Positions 12,504 through 25,437 of a stretch of DNA of 64,000 nt are shown one piece after another; position 1 is the first letter of the stretch; every line of letters starts with the position of its first letter. The stretch covers positions 41,153,385 to 41,217,384 of the forward strand of contig NC_088295.1 in NCBI RefSeq assembly GCF_032854445.1, read 5' to 3'. Below the pieces are notes generated by a model. It saw only the letters and a list, made by a program, of their open reading frames with translations. It was not told where the DNA came from and did not search any database. Position numbers and translations under genes: made by a program. The DNA comes from Liolophura sinensis. Lineage: Eukaryota > Mollusca > Polyplacophora > Chitonida > Chitonidae.

Positions 12504-14225
12504 AATGTCAAGATTGGCCCGCTATCATTGCTCCTCCATGGATGCTTGGTGACAATAAATGATCAACTGTTGTAAGGCCATTCATACAGGCTTAATACGT
12601 TTGTTGAAGACCCACTTGTTTTAGACCAAAAATATGGCATGCCTGTCTCTGCATCAAATGGGGGAAATTTTGTCAAGAACTCATTTACTTGTGTAATCTG
12701 CAAGGCGTCTCAGTTTTTCATATTAGATTTCACCAAGCAATGTAAACTTTGTAAATCTTCTGAATTACAATAAAGGAAACTCAGTGGGAGAGACTGAGCT
12801 GTCATGTATCAATACAAAACAAAACTGACATGAGCTCTTTATTAAACTTGACTTGTACTTTTGACACTGAAGACCTCAATTCCTCAAGGTTAATGAATTT
12901 TAATTTAACTTAGTAAATCAATAAAAGACTGCTGGTAGTAAATCAAAGTCGCAAAATGAAGGCAAATTGGAAGTTTTCTGTCATGACAGGTCTATATGCT
13001 GCATTGACAAGTACTACAGGATCTACTTCAACAACATTCAATGACAGGTTATACAGAAACCCTGTGGGTTTCAGAGAACTGCTTAAATTATGGCACTAGT
13101 TAAATCTGCACATTCCTCACTATACCAAAGAGTATTTCAGATTGAATTGGAGTGGTAATTACTAGTCAGGATGTTACAAATGTAATTTCTTTTGTAAAAT
13201 GTAAAACAAAAAACTTCATTATGTAGGCACCTGTCAAAACTTTTCACCTTATTATGCCTCCCGTGACACAGCTGAAATTGATAGTACATACATTAAGCTG
13301 TTTACCACCATGATAAGCAAACACTATAACATTGGATAGTTTGGACATCTGCATTCTAGTGTATATTTTATTTCATGTATCTGTTACCTTTCACATGGAA
13401 GATAATGTTGTAGGGGAATAAAGACATTGTAAAATGCACGTGCAATCTATATACACCAGAAAATGTATGGATGCTAAGAGGCCAAGACTCATCCAAAACC
13501 ACTTGTGTCCAACCATTTCTCACTCTGAGGGCTTCCGTAATTGAATATTCTTGATGCTTTCAAACGTACGCCTTTGGTTAAGAGGCTGTAAAAACACTGA
13601 CACCTGATCGCTGGAAACAAGACACTGATCTTTTACAGGGTTGTTGAGAGTTCACATTAATTCTGTGTGTTTTATTGACATAGTTTATACACTGGGAATG
13701 TATTACAGAATATCAGTTGTACACGGATCAGATTTGTGCAAATGATTCTTCAATACAAAAACATTGTGAAGCTGAATGTACCACTTCTCTTAGGTTTGAG
13801 GCAAGTTTCACAAAGCGTACTTTTTTTTTTTTAAGTCGTAATCAGAGTTTAAATCTTAAATATATGAATCAAATGAATGATATTTTGACCACTGATTCTG
13901 CTCTGTGGCCAAGCTTGAGCATCCATTTTCAAACATTTTGTTTTGTAAAGAAGATTAAATTTTAGGACTTCACTTGAAAATGGCTTTCTGAAACAGTTGT
14001 GGCCTGAGACTTGTTTCATTTTCCCTGAGCTTGGCTTTCAGAGTACGTATATATATACTCTTTCATTTACTAATCTGGAACCCTTGTGAAGTTTCACATG
14101 AGCTGTACTGAGCACGTCAAAGCTATGCACCACTAGAACAGCTTTTACTATCTTCATGAGGTAATTCATAGTCATCTATTGAGATCTAAAAAAATGCTGG
14201 GGGGAAAAAAGATAATAGAGTTGGT

Positions 14226-14290
14226 CAAAGCCAGAGCCAGAGTCAGCGTAAGCTGGATTCAAACTTGTGACCTCATTGCTGAGGGGTGGC
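14226..14290 (-). repeat. SINE-A head fragment, decayed
   Basis: AGCGTAAGCTGGATTCAAAC followed by TTGTGACCTCATTG resembles the complement of the family's B-box region. Confidence 0.4.
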
Positions 14291-15052
14291 AGCAAAGAAC
14301 AATCCATATAACCTATTTTCCTGAGTAAATGAATGCTATCTTGGGTTATAGCATTGAAGCTTAGTTGAATTAATTTGGCTAAACCCGTTTTGTGAATCTT
14401 TATTTCCAGTGCAGATATTTTGGAAAATTTTGATATGGGCAACAGAGAAACTTTCATGTTTTATTGTGATAATTTTATGATAATGTAACTGTTTGTGGCA
14501 ATTTCTGGCAAAAAAAAGGAAATAATGAGTGCAGATGCGGGAGGGTACAATGAAATACAGGCATGTGAAGTGTTTCAGCTGTGAACTGCATTAACTTAGA
14601 TGGACTTTTCATTTCCTGCAAAAAAATAATAGATACCTAATAAATACATAGAGAGCTAGAGCTATTTCAAAAGCAGAAAAAAAAAATAAAAAAGACTAAT
14701 AAAGAAAAATAGCACTTTGAAATTCTATGTATGTAGGTAGTGATTTGGGGTTACTGCTTGTACTGTATGAAATCCTGTTGGTCATGCTTGTGTTTTTGGT
14801 TAGACTTTTGTAGTTTTGAAAGCTTCTGGATTCAAGTGTATTAGAGTGTTCATGTATGTCACGCAGTATTTTGAACAGTTATTGCATGGATATATATGTA
14901 TGAAATAAAATATTAAAATTAGATGAAAACTGGATGGCAAATCTGCTTTTTTGTCTGGACCCCCAGGCTAATTCAACTGGTGTTAACAGGGGACAAAACT
15001 TCTGTGAGCCATTCATTATTCTCAAGCAAAGTAAAGGGACAGAATTTCCAGG

Positions 15053-15100
15053 AACATATATATATATATATATGTATATATGTATATATATATATATTTA
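15053..15100. repeat. TA/TG microsatellite
   Basis: Alternating TA with interspersed TG (ACATATATATATATATATAT). Confidence 0.9.
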
Positions 15101-16020
15101 TGTGTGTATGGAAAATTGTGAGTTTTTGTTTTTACAGACTTAAGGATGATTTGACCATTACAATAATGTCTGCTTATAATTTACAGGAGAAGCATAGAAA
15201 ATTTTTGTCTGTATTTACGTTGAGTTTTGCACAATGATTTTTCAGGAATTCTGTAAAAAATCAGCTCAAACTGGCTTGTATGGGCTCTATTTAGTGATTC
15301 GGTGTCAGTGCATAACCCTTTTGTAAAGACCTCTGCTGTAAGTTTTTTCTCTTAATATTGTTCTGTTTTTGAAGCAAGACTTTGCACAAGTTAGACAGCT
15401 TTAGGAACAGTTGTGAAATGTAAATTGAGGTTATGATCAGTATATCGTGTCTGATATTTGTTGAGATTGAAATTGGAAACAGATACAGTAAGTTGGGTGC
15501 AAGAAAGGAATGTACATTGTATTGATATGTAAGCATGCCCTCGAGGGCTGATAAATATTCCATCCGTTTCAAACCTTTATCAGTTTTCATTAAATCAAGA
15601 AAACCAACCGAAGGTCAATACTCTATCTGACAGTGATTGACACACAGCATTTCCAAAATATTTGTTTATCATACTTATAATGTCCTGCTGGTCATCCGGT
15701 CACAATTTTCACCTGCTTATAATACTTGGTAACAGTTCGGAACTTTGTTTGCTTTTCTCATGGTTGTCATAGTTATGCAGGTATTAGTTCTTTGTCAATC
15801 ACTGCTTGTGGTGGTGTGACATGCATGTAGAGTATTTTTTGCAACACAAGATAGGTTGAATTTGGAAACCGCGTTAGCAAGAACAGCTATAAATGTATAC
15901 GTGTAGTGAGTGATGTCCAACACAATTTATCAGTGGCTTCTCCACTACAGATATTGTTGTTATACTATAGTACTACGTTTGCCGTAAATGGCATCACATA
16001 TTTAACCTAAAATTGTATAC

Positions 16021-16245
16021 AGGGTCTGCATATCCGAATGGGTTAGCGTGCCAATGCGGCACTTTGACCCAGGAGCCTCTCACCAATTCGGTGGCTGGGA
16101 GTTCCAGTCCAGTTCATGCTGGCTTCCTGTGCGGCCATGCATGGGAAAGTCTGTGAGCAATCTGTGGATGGTCGTGGGTTTCCCCTAGGCTCTGACGACT
16201 GGCCATCGTCGTAGATGGGAAATATTTTTGTGTAATATTTTGCTT
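16021..16245 (+). mobile_element. SINE-A, near full length, diverged
   Basis: Has GGGTTAGCGTGCCAATGCGG, GACCCAGGAGCCTCTCACCA, GTCCAGTTCATGCTGGCTTC and GTGGATGGTCGTGGGTTTCC in order. It ends in a decayed GGGAAATATTTTTGTGTAAT with no A-rich tail. Confidence 0.85.
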
Positions 16246-19200
16246 CTTTTGATGTTGGGAAAGTGTTTTGAGGTTTATTGTTTAGATGGTAGCCGGTGAC
16301 ATCCTCCTCCTTGGGCTATAAACAAACATTCAACATGCCAAAAAGAGCTAAAATTGGCTAATAAAGCCAGTGACCATGTAACCAAACCTCGCTTACCAGA
16401 TGGCTTTATTTACATTCAAACCTGAAACTGTGAACTTGTGTCTTGTTGTTCCCCTGCTAAAGTACTTGGCAGTACTTTAAATAACATCATTTGATCCTTC
16501 CGTGCATCCATTGACATACATGCCTGTGTGTACATATGCATGTATGCCTGCGTAATCTTTTTGCTAAGATGAAGTTTTACCCCAGTCTGTTGTCTCAGTG
16601 ACCGAGGGGGATATCACAAATTTAGTGATTATATGTATATTCTTCAAATTCCGCAAACAGGGCAGGTTTTGTAAAACTACTAATGTTTTTTTCTAATCCA
16701 CATCTAATTCGTCAGGGTACTTTAAAGCGTGTATTGCAAGAAGTGAGAGGGATCACTTATCAAATTGTAATATGTGCTATCATATAAATTGTCATGTATG
16801 CCACATGCCTACACAGACACCTCAATAAGTGATGAGGGCTGGGAGTTGTGTCAATTGTTTACCTATTCCTTGCTCTTTTCTTAGTAATTCTTCTTAAAAT
16901 TCTTCATAAATTGATGAAGATTGAATAGTTATAATCCTGTTTAGGGTTTTCCTAATGGGTACGAATAACTGTAGACATGTAAAATATTTTTAAAAAATGT
17001 AGTGCAAATCCAACATGGAAACATAAATTTAGTCAAACAGAATGTCATGCCATGGATGAAAAGGAAACCTATTTACTTAACTAAAATTACTTGATTTAAA
17101 ATTTAGACTGCAAATTTCAAGAGCAGCATCGAAAATAAATGCATGTATGTATGAGTAATTAAATCTACAAAATCAAGAGTTTGAAATGCATTTTGAAATA
17201 AGTAGTACAACACCCTAATATTGTACATTCATATAATGCGTGCTAACATTTAGTCATAAGATAAAGTATATATATAACTGCACATGGGAAAAAAGGGGCT
17301 TATTTTTATCAAAGTGGAAAGTACAACTGAGATAAAAGTTATCTGTCATTTTCATACTGTAATAGTTTGTGTGAAGGTAGATTGAGGCTTAGGTAGCTGA
17401 AGGATGCAATAGGAATGTTCAGGAGATCATAGGAAATGTAGGTGTAAAGCCGGAGGTACAAAGAGGCCAGATTATCTCTGATGTATTGTTGCTGATGACT
17501 GCTGATAAGCTCAACCACAGTTTCATGTGACCAGTCACAACACCAGACTAGACCTCAGAGTCGCCGAGGGTGATGTTGAACGTGTCGAAGTAATTGTTAT
17601 GCGTGACCATTGACAATTTTACTCCAGCCTCTCTACTTCCCGGCATTGCTGCATTGTTAAAAAAATCTGTCACATTGGAAGTAGATAACAAGCAGTTTGA
17701 TGTTACAAGCCCGGAAGATAAGACAGAAGTGAAAGGAAATGTTCGCTGTTCTAAAGGGTTATGCACTGATTAGGCATGACTTTTTATGCATGTTGAGCAA
17801 CCGCGATACTGTGGCTATTAATGCTGAGGGTCTCCTGCAAGTTGGTTGACTTTGGTCACACCAAACACTCACCACACTTGCAGCTGGCGTCACCACCAGT
17901 ATGACTGCGACTTTTAACTGATGATGGAATGCCGATAGCTTTCTTGGCAAACTGTCTTCTGTGGCTAGTTAACCTGTTAGTGACATAACTGTTTGCGGTT
18001 GCAGTCTGTTCCAAGAACTTCTTCACAATGTATCAGCAAACTGATGAACGTAGTGATGTTTACTGGTTGTAAACAAAGCCAAGCAAGTGTTGTCTGCAAA
18101 AGCAAACAAATCCTTGGGTGTCAGATTTCAGCTGGCTTACTGTAAAATTTTTTGGAAACGAAAATGACAGAAAAGTAAGTATGAAAATAACCTACTGATT
18201 TCTTCTATCCCAAATTTAAAAAATTTGAAAGTAGAATGAAAATTTGTTTAGCCTAATGATTTATGCTTATCTAATACTTATCTACGTGTAGATGCAGGTA
18301 TAAAACCTGCATATGATATTCTTGTGAGCTTTTTTCATCTCGCATAATGACATCATGCATTAAAGTACATGTACTGAAATATCAAGAGGAAGTTTGTCAT
18401 CTTGATATTGTACATCAGTCTACATGCATAAGCATTAATTCATATAAGATCAAGCCTTACATCTTCAAACATTCATATTTACAAAAAAAAAAGAAATGCA
18501 TTACAACAAAGTTAAAGTTTTTCGTTTGAATGTACATAGAACATTGGTCTAATTAGAAGTCAACCAGTTGCATTTTATTTGGAATGTTAAGTGAAATTGA
18601 TTAAGTATAGAGTTGGGTGGCAGTTACACTGAGGACAATTTTGGAAGGGTAAATGAACATGTTGGTGGAAATATTGTTTCCCTGTATTCCCTGACTTTTG
18701 ATATTGTGCTGGAACTTCTGTTAAGTTTTGCATTAAGCTATGTTGCAATTTGCTTTATCAACCTGCCAAGCTCTCTTTCAGACAATTTGTACCTTTCATC
18801 TAAAATCGATCAATTCACACTTTTTGATTGTTGAACGGTTACAATTCAGTGCGATAAATCACTGCTTTATCTGGCCATTGAGATTCTCCTATCTGCTTTT
18901 ATCACGCATACACTTTAGAACACTCAATTATCTTACGTGTATGTGCTTATACCTTAGTTCAGCCCAAATTTGCTCAGGAATATACTAGCATCACTGTAAT
19001 GATCAGATATATCCTGTTTAATTTTGCGTATTCTTATTCCTGGATCCAGCACTAGTATACATGCCTTGGTTCAGTTAATACACCAGGATGTTCTTCCAGT
19101 TGGGGACGGGAGATTTTTCAGTTTGGAAAAACACAAAAAAAATAAGCGTAAATTCTCCATAGCTGCAGCATTCCTCAAAAAGTTGATGTCTTGCACGCAG

Positions 19201-21188
19201 TCCTCTAGTTTAAGGCGAATTTAAGGTGAAATGTTTAGATGCAAAAATTTGAAAGTGTTCAGAGATGAGGTGGCAAAAATTTGAATATGTTTAAAGATAA
19301 TATGGTAAAAATTTGAACATGTTCAAAGACAGGATGGCATAGATTTCAACATGTTCACTGATAGGATGGAAAAAATTTGAACAGGTTGAAAGATAAATGT
19401 AAAAAAATTTAACCAACCAACTCTTTACGACTGTATGCTTTAACCCTGATAACACCTCCAGAAATGAGAGGCCTGGTCCATATAGATAGACTGATGGTCA
19501 GAGTGAATTATTGAACTGTTCGCCGCAGTTAAGAATAAAAAAACCCACTCATTTCACTCTCAACTTCCAGTTATATGCTGAATCTACTGCTTACACATGT
19601 ACTGAGCGATTGATCCATGGTCAGTGACCAGATTCATAAGCATGTCAAGGCAAAGTTGGAAAATTCCCAGAATCCTGCCTTTGCTGTTGGCTGACTGGTT
19701 TTCAGCTTTCTCCTTTATCCACACAACACTGACCATGCATATTTAGCCCCATTCTTGAATTCTTGGATAAGCCTTTGACAACAACAACTGAGGTTGGGCT
19801 GTTTGCCTGATCATTTGGCCTCTGACCTGCCTAATGCCTATGTACATGAAATGGCGAAAATGAAGACATGTCCAAGCCTTTGTTCTCTTAAAGCTGTTTT
19901 ACATTACTAGGTTTTTGAAAGAACGTATGTTACGAAAAAGGTAGTTAACTTTGCATTGTCAAGGGTAAGGTTCTAGATTAGGGCTAATGTGAGGTCAAAG
20001 ACACACCATTTGAGTGAAAACAGTTACATCTTCATATATTAAGATGATATGGTATTGTGAACATCTGAATATGTCGTTAACAACAGTTTTTCGTTTGATT
20101 TTTAGGTAGTTTTTTTTTTAAAAATGGTAAAAACACGAATGCAAATGTAAACTTGGTAGCAGCAGGTCAATACATGTGATGTGTTAATATATACCAATAC
20201 CATTTGGTTAAAACTCACAAGCACTAGAGCTGCCTTTGTAAGTACAGTCTTTAAAGTGGTTTTTCAGTGAGTATCACTTTACAATCCCCTTTCACTTTTG
20301 TTTCTGGTTTTGATGTAAAATGGTGACTTTTTTTACGGACATATAAATGATCTTTTCTGAGCAGCTATTTTACATATACCTTTATTCAGATACTTGGTAT
20401 CCACTCACCTGTCCAATCTTACTATGTGCCCTGCATAAAATTGGGTGATTTACAGCATGACTGGGATAAGGATTGTTTAAAATCAGTCTTATAATTAGCG
20501 TGTTATTATTCTGGAATGTCTGACAGGAAAGAAAGTCTTCAGAAGGACACGTGAACAGTTTGGGCCATGTTTCCGTCCACAACAGGTGGCCAGCTTGACC
20601 ACTGTCCAAGGTCTTTAGCAGGCCGCTGACCATTTCCTTTTTCCGCACAGCCTTGCACAAGATCCCACAGTTTTTATTTGTGGGTACAGTAAATATCCAT
20701 ATGTACAATTACAAATCATCATTTTTTAATGTTCAACCTATTACATTTCTTCACTGGATTCTGAAGAATTGTTTTACTCTATATTTCTGTCAAACATTAC
20801 ATTGACTTTTTTTAAAAATTGAATTTGAATCTTTAAAATGAATGAATAAGTTTGAAATGAGTCCTGTGTGTTTTTGAGAGGTTGAAGATAGAATCTAATT
20901 TTTATGACAGATATTAGTAGTGGCGAAAACAAAGAATTACATTTTTCTCCCAGTTTTTTGGATTTTTTGGCATTTCACCAGTGCTCTAAAAGTGTTCTTC
21001 TTAAAGAATAATAGAATCAAATTACAGAAGTACATCGCTGACCAGAGAGGATTGAAGTTGGCAGCTAGCCACTTTAACCATGTTTGAGAGTGTGCAACCT
21101 TTTGTTAACACATTGTGCTCAGTGAGGAGGAAGTTAAGAATATCCAATGGTAAGATTCTAATTTTTTATTTTTTTTTAAACTGGGGAC
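16246..21188. other. Mostly non-coding stretch with a CG-richer island at 17540-18010
   Basis: Holds the degenerate 32-bp array at 19241. The 17540-18010 part has more CG than its surroundings and two minus-strand frames (17548-17766 and 17759-17950) of unknown meaning. A minus-strand frame at 20382-20708 is likewise unrecognised. Confidence 0.4.
19241..19414 (+). repeat. Degenerate 32-bp tandem repeat, about 5.5 copies
   Basis: Unit GCAAAAATTTGAACATGTTC plus AAAGATAGGATG. Starts at 19241, 19273, 19305, 19337, 19369 and 19399. Copies differ by several bases each. Confidence 0.85.
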
Positions 21189-21424
21189 ATTGTGGGTGAG
21201 GTTGATAGCTTGCCAGCACGGTGCAATGGCCCAGGAGTCTCACCAGTGTGGTTGCTCTGAGTTCAAGTCTAGCTCATGCTGGCTTCCTGTCCAACCTGCC
21301 AGCAACCTGCACATGTTCCTGGGTTTCCCCGGTTTCCTCCTACCATAATGTTGGCATTCATCATATAAGTGAAATATTCTTGAGTACGGCTTGACACACC
21401 AATCAAATAAATAAATAAATAAAA
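21189..21424 (+). mobile_element. SINE-A, near full length
   Basis: Contains GGCCCAGGAGTCTCACCAG, GAGTTCAAGTCTAGCTCATG, CCAGCAACCTGC and ATAAGTGAAATATTCTTGAG, with an AAATAAATAAATAAAT tail. Confidence 0.88.
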
Positions 21425-22864
21425 TTTTTTTCACTGAAACTGCTTTTATCTCTAGTAAATAGTGAAAAGTCTGATATTTGTGGTTTGAAACTTGATAGCT
21501 CTCTTATTCTCTGATTTTAAGTTAATTAAGTGGGTAGGATTCATGTGGAATTCATTATTCAAGTCTGATTTCCTGTGAAATTTAATTTCAGGATTATTAT
21601 CAGTTCTCTGCTGTTATACATGTGTAAGGTACAGGAATAGTTTAATTTGATTTCTTTTTTGTGACAAACTTTTCAAGCACTTGACATTTTTGTTGAGATT
21701 TTTACATTCTGATATAACGTTTAAAATTGATTTTTAACTCTATGGGTTTTATGAGTTTACACCGAAAAAAATGTATCACGAAGTATAATATTAATAAATG
21801 TAGGCAGTGATATTAATTAACAAGGGAGTGGTTTATAAAGCCTAAAATAGTTTGACCCAGGAACACACTGAGGATTTTAATTGCTTAAAACATTTAAATC
21901 CTGACTTCATAGACATGATTGGACCAAAATAAAGTGCAAAACAATGGGCAAGTGTGAACCTTTTTTTTTCCAGTCTGCTTTTTAAAACTGCAGTCTTAGA
22001 TCAGTTGTCAACTGTGTAAAAGGTTAATAAAGGGGTTTGTTGTTGTTGAACATGTCTGTGCGTAACCTGTGTATCATGAACTAAGATGTTTTTCGTGCTG
22101 ATTACTGCTATGCCATTGTCTCGCTAAAATAACTCGTTAACAAGTCTTAGCCTCCCCTGGAGAAGGTCTCAGAGGTTAAGTAAAGACTTTGGAAATTAAA
22201 TTAAGAGTTGAAAAAAAACAAGAAAAACAAGAATTGACGGATTTGAGCATTGTGTTTGATTGGGGGGCTATGTTAGAAGAGGAACTTGGCCAGTGATACA
22301 GCTGGCTGGGTCGTGTGCTGACCACATTCCCTGTTAGGAGAAGAAAGTGTCGCATTAGCATTCAGCACAGTCATATAGCAACAGGTAACAGCAACCACTG
22401 CAACAGCTGTCATGAAGTCTGAGACGTTGCCAGAGAAATCAGGTACCATTCCTACCAATGGAGTGCTGAACCATGGATTCCAGGCAGGAAATGAGGTTTT
22501 GTCTGCCATAAGTAAATGCAGGTCAGGTGAATTTTCGTTTAGACACATTGTGTTAAATCTGTCAACCTGCATGTTCATTTGAACAGAATTTGCATGTTTT
22601 ACAATGGAGATCTTTTTGACTGACCTACAATTATTATGACACATTTGTGATTTCATTGAAGAATATTTTTTAACACATATTTAGCTTGTTATTAGAATGT
22701 CTGCCTTCATTATTTTAATAATTTGTGGTTAAATGTTTCACAATCCCGCAAGAATGACTTTGGAAGATATTGTGGTTTCTTGGTTATGTTAGGAGCTTTT
22801 ATTGGTTCAGTTAATAACTTGTAATTACATACATGATCTTAATTACTTTTAGGAATTATTGTTT

Positions 22865-22996
22865 ATATATTTATTTATTTACTTTTTTTTATTTGATTGA
22901 TGTTTTACGCCGTACTCAAGAATATTTCACTTATACAGCCTGCATTATAGTAGAAGGAAACCGGGCCCCGGGAAAACACGCGACCATCTGCAGAAT
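22865..22996 (-). mobile_element. SINE-A, 5'-truncated copy
   Basis: Minus-strand copy: TTTATTTGATTGATGTTTTA, CGCCGTACTCAAGAATATTT and GGAAACCGGGCCCCGGG, lost beyond the CATCTGCAG region. Confidence 0.85.
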
Positions 22997-23035
22997 TTGT
23001 TAATATTTAGGTTCATTGCATTATTGTATGTAATA

Positions 23036-23401
23036 TACTGGCCCGGATAGCACAGTTGGTAGAGCGTCCGCTTCGGGACCGGTAGATCCAGGATCAATCC
23101 TTGATCGAGTCACACCTAAGACTTTAAAAGAGGAAGTTGTAACTTCCTCGCTTGGCGTTCAGCATGAAGGGGATAGTGCAACGACTGGTTGACCCATATC
23201 AGTATAATGGCTCGGGCGGGGCAGCTTACTTGCCTTCGGTAAGTCGTCTCAGTGAAGCAGTACTAAATAAAAGAGCGGTGGAAATCCGTCCTGCAACAAG
23301 GAGGCACATTACACGTACATGCACCCTAATGATTCCTTCATCGTCATATGACTGAAAAATTGTTGAGTACGACGTTAAACCCCAAGCACTCACTCACTCA
23401 C
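23036..23401 (+). mobile_element. SINE-B, full length with target duplication
   Basis: A second, unrelated tRNA-derived SINE. Its head, GGCCCGGATAGCACAGTTGG then TAGAGCGTCCGC, resembles tRNA A-box sequence, with GATCAATCCTTGATC at the B-box position. The body is about 250 bases, and it ends in GTTGAGTACGACGTTAAACC with CACTCACTCAC repeats. A perfect 12-base duplication, TTGTATGTAATA, flanks it (23024-23035 and 23402-23413). The head is not a functional tRNA: the anticodon arm does not fold cleanly. Confidence 0.92.
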
Positions 23402-24573
23402 TTGTATGTAATAAATCAGATCTTTTCAAAAAAAGTAAAAAATTTAGATATAAATATGCAGCCATATTAACATTTTTGAATGAAATTTGATACATTTTAT
23501 TTGAATTTTTGCTTTCTTTGTTCAACTTTCCAACTTGATTGAATTGTTGAGATAAACTTATATCAAAACTACCGTACCTGTACTCTACATTATACTAGCA
23601 TGCTTATTTGGATATGGCTTTTGTTAAAAGAGGCTTATGTACCAGAGACTTTGGGCAAAAATCGATCAGTAGAAGGTATATGAGTAAGATAAGACAGAGT
23701 GGAATATTTATTATTTTAGAACAGTCCAAATAATTTCATTTTTGCAAATCATCTGTTACCTTTCAGAATCATTAATAAAATTCTTAAAATTTATAGTCTT
23801 TTTTACACCATACATAGTACAGGTATAAGTCTGATGAAAGTGAAAGGCAGTAAATTGAGCCATTCTTATTAAATGCAGAAAATTTTATTTGTTTAGCGAA
23901 TATGGATTTTTGCCAAAAATTTCTGGCGTAGCCTGTTTAACCATTTCTTAAGGGTTTTTCATTCTGAACTTAAGTTATTCATCGATTACTCATTTGTCTA
24001 TGAGAATTAGTATTGTTAGTGTTTTTCTAATCATTCAAACCTTTGTTGCAATTAAAGACTAACATCTTAATAATTGTACTACTCTTACATTGAAGCTAAA
24101 GAGACCCAGTCAGGTGCCAATTGAGCCAAGGTCTGAATTAGAATATTTATGGTATTAAATATTATAAGTCATAGCGTCCATAGAAATCCCAGCAAATTTG
24201 TCCTCATCACTGATGTTGACACAGGGATTGTCAATGTTTCTTTCCTTCTTAGGGGTTAATACCTGTTTTTCTTTTCCAGAAATCTGTGGCTAAGGACCAC
24301 AACATGTGCAAATTCACATCAATTTAGTGGTCAACCCTTCAAAAACCAGACTAAATTATTTCCTTGTTCAAAAATATTGCAGGGTATCTAAATATCTGCT
24401 ACCCAGCAAAGAGCAGTGCATCTGTGAACACATGTCTGTGTGAAGTTTCGTACATGTATAATGCATGCTTTGGTCTACCTACAAAGAGTATTTTAAGAAT
24501 GAATATCTGTCTGTCTGTCAGTCTGTTATTAATCCCCTACCAGTACTCGATCCTTCATGCTAGTTTAAAAGAC

Positions 24574-24578
<5 letters not shown>

Positions 24579-24616
<38 letters not shown>
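24579..24616. repeat. T38 homopolymer
   Basis: Uninterrupted run of T. It could be the antisense poly-A tail of a retroelement; no body is recognised. Confidence 0.9.
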
Positions 24617-24619
<3 letters not shown>

Positions 24620-25138
24620 TTAAATTGAAACTTCAAATTTGTACATGGCTTCACCAGGACAAGTTACAGATCAAGTTTGAGTTTCAGACCCCACATCCAA
24701 TTTGGACAAAATTTTTATGTGGCCATTTTCCAAATATTTTTTCGCAATGGTTCACTGTATTGAATTTCAACAGTATAGGGTTGTTCCATCCATCTTGAAC
24801 AAAATTATGGCCATTTTTTTGTTCTGTTCAGACACAGTTATTGTTCTGATGACTCAAACCAGTCAGGGACATGTATTGCTTCGCAGTAGTCATGTTTGCT
24901 TGTATTACAGAATGAAGGATCTTTGAATGCAAGGTAATGTAGTGAAGATTAGCACTTATGAAGATATGTGTAAACAGTAATACATGTTAGGTGTACTAAG
25001 GCTTTAGGGTACTTTCCATGTGGTTGTAGTTGTACCCTGTATGGATTCATCTCAGTACAGATGTTGCCCGAAGCTTAAAAGAAAATCTTTCCATGTTAAG
25101 AGCCTAAGACCTACATACAAAATAAAATGGTAATATTG

Positions 25139-25147
25139 TTTGTTTGT

Positions 25148-25182
<35 letters not shown>

Positions 25183-25437
25183 TTTCATTGGTGTTTTACA
25201 CGGCACTGAAGAATATTTGTCTTACCGGTATATAACGGAGGCCAGCGTTATGGTGGGAGAAAGGCAGGCAGAGCTCAGGTAAAGACAATTAACATATGCA
25301 GGTTGCTGCCAGACCTTAACAGGTACAGCCAGTGAGGAAGCCAGCCTGAGCTGGACTCACTGTGACTGCATTGGTGAGAGGCTCCTGGGCCATTGCACAG
25401 CACTAGAATGCCAACAATCTCTGGCATGGAGGCCCCT
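25139..25437 (-). mobile_element. SINE-A, full length
   Basis: Minus-strand full copy. It opens with a long TTTA array (the reverse of the tail), then TTGGTGTTTTACACGGCACT, GCAGGTTGCTGCCAGACCTT, GAGCTGGACTCACTGTGACT and GAGAGGCTCCTGGGCCATTG, ending at CATGGAGGCCCC. Confidence 0.92.

Larger units (their letters stand above)
12504..16020. other. Non-coding stretch, nothing firm
   Basis: Only a TA/TG microsatellite and a decayed SINE head were seen. No conserved protein segment was found on either strand. Confidence 0.5.

Noticed and set aside
20382-20708. Minus-strand frame of 108 codons with KKEMVSGLLKTLDSGQAGHL
   Set aside because: No family recognised and no supporting exon structure seen; left as unknown sequence rather than a gene.
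22273-22656. Minus-strand 127-codon frame containing SFPAWNPWFSTPLVGMVP and a CTTCTCCTAACAG acceptor-like word
   Set aside because: No recognised domain, and no partner exon of matching phase found nearby.
23036-23110. tRNA-like sequence with TAGCACAGTTGGTAGAGC
   Set aside because: It is the head of a SINE with its own tail and target duplication, and the anticodon arm is not well formed.
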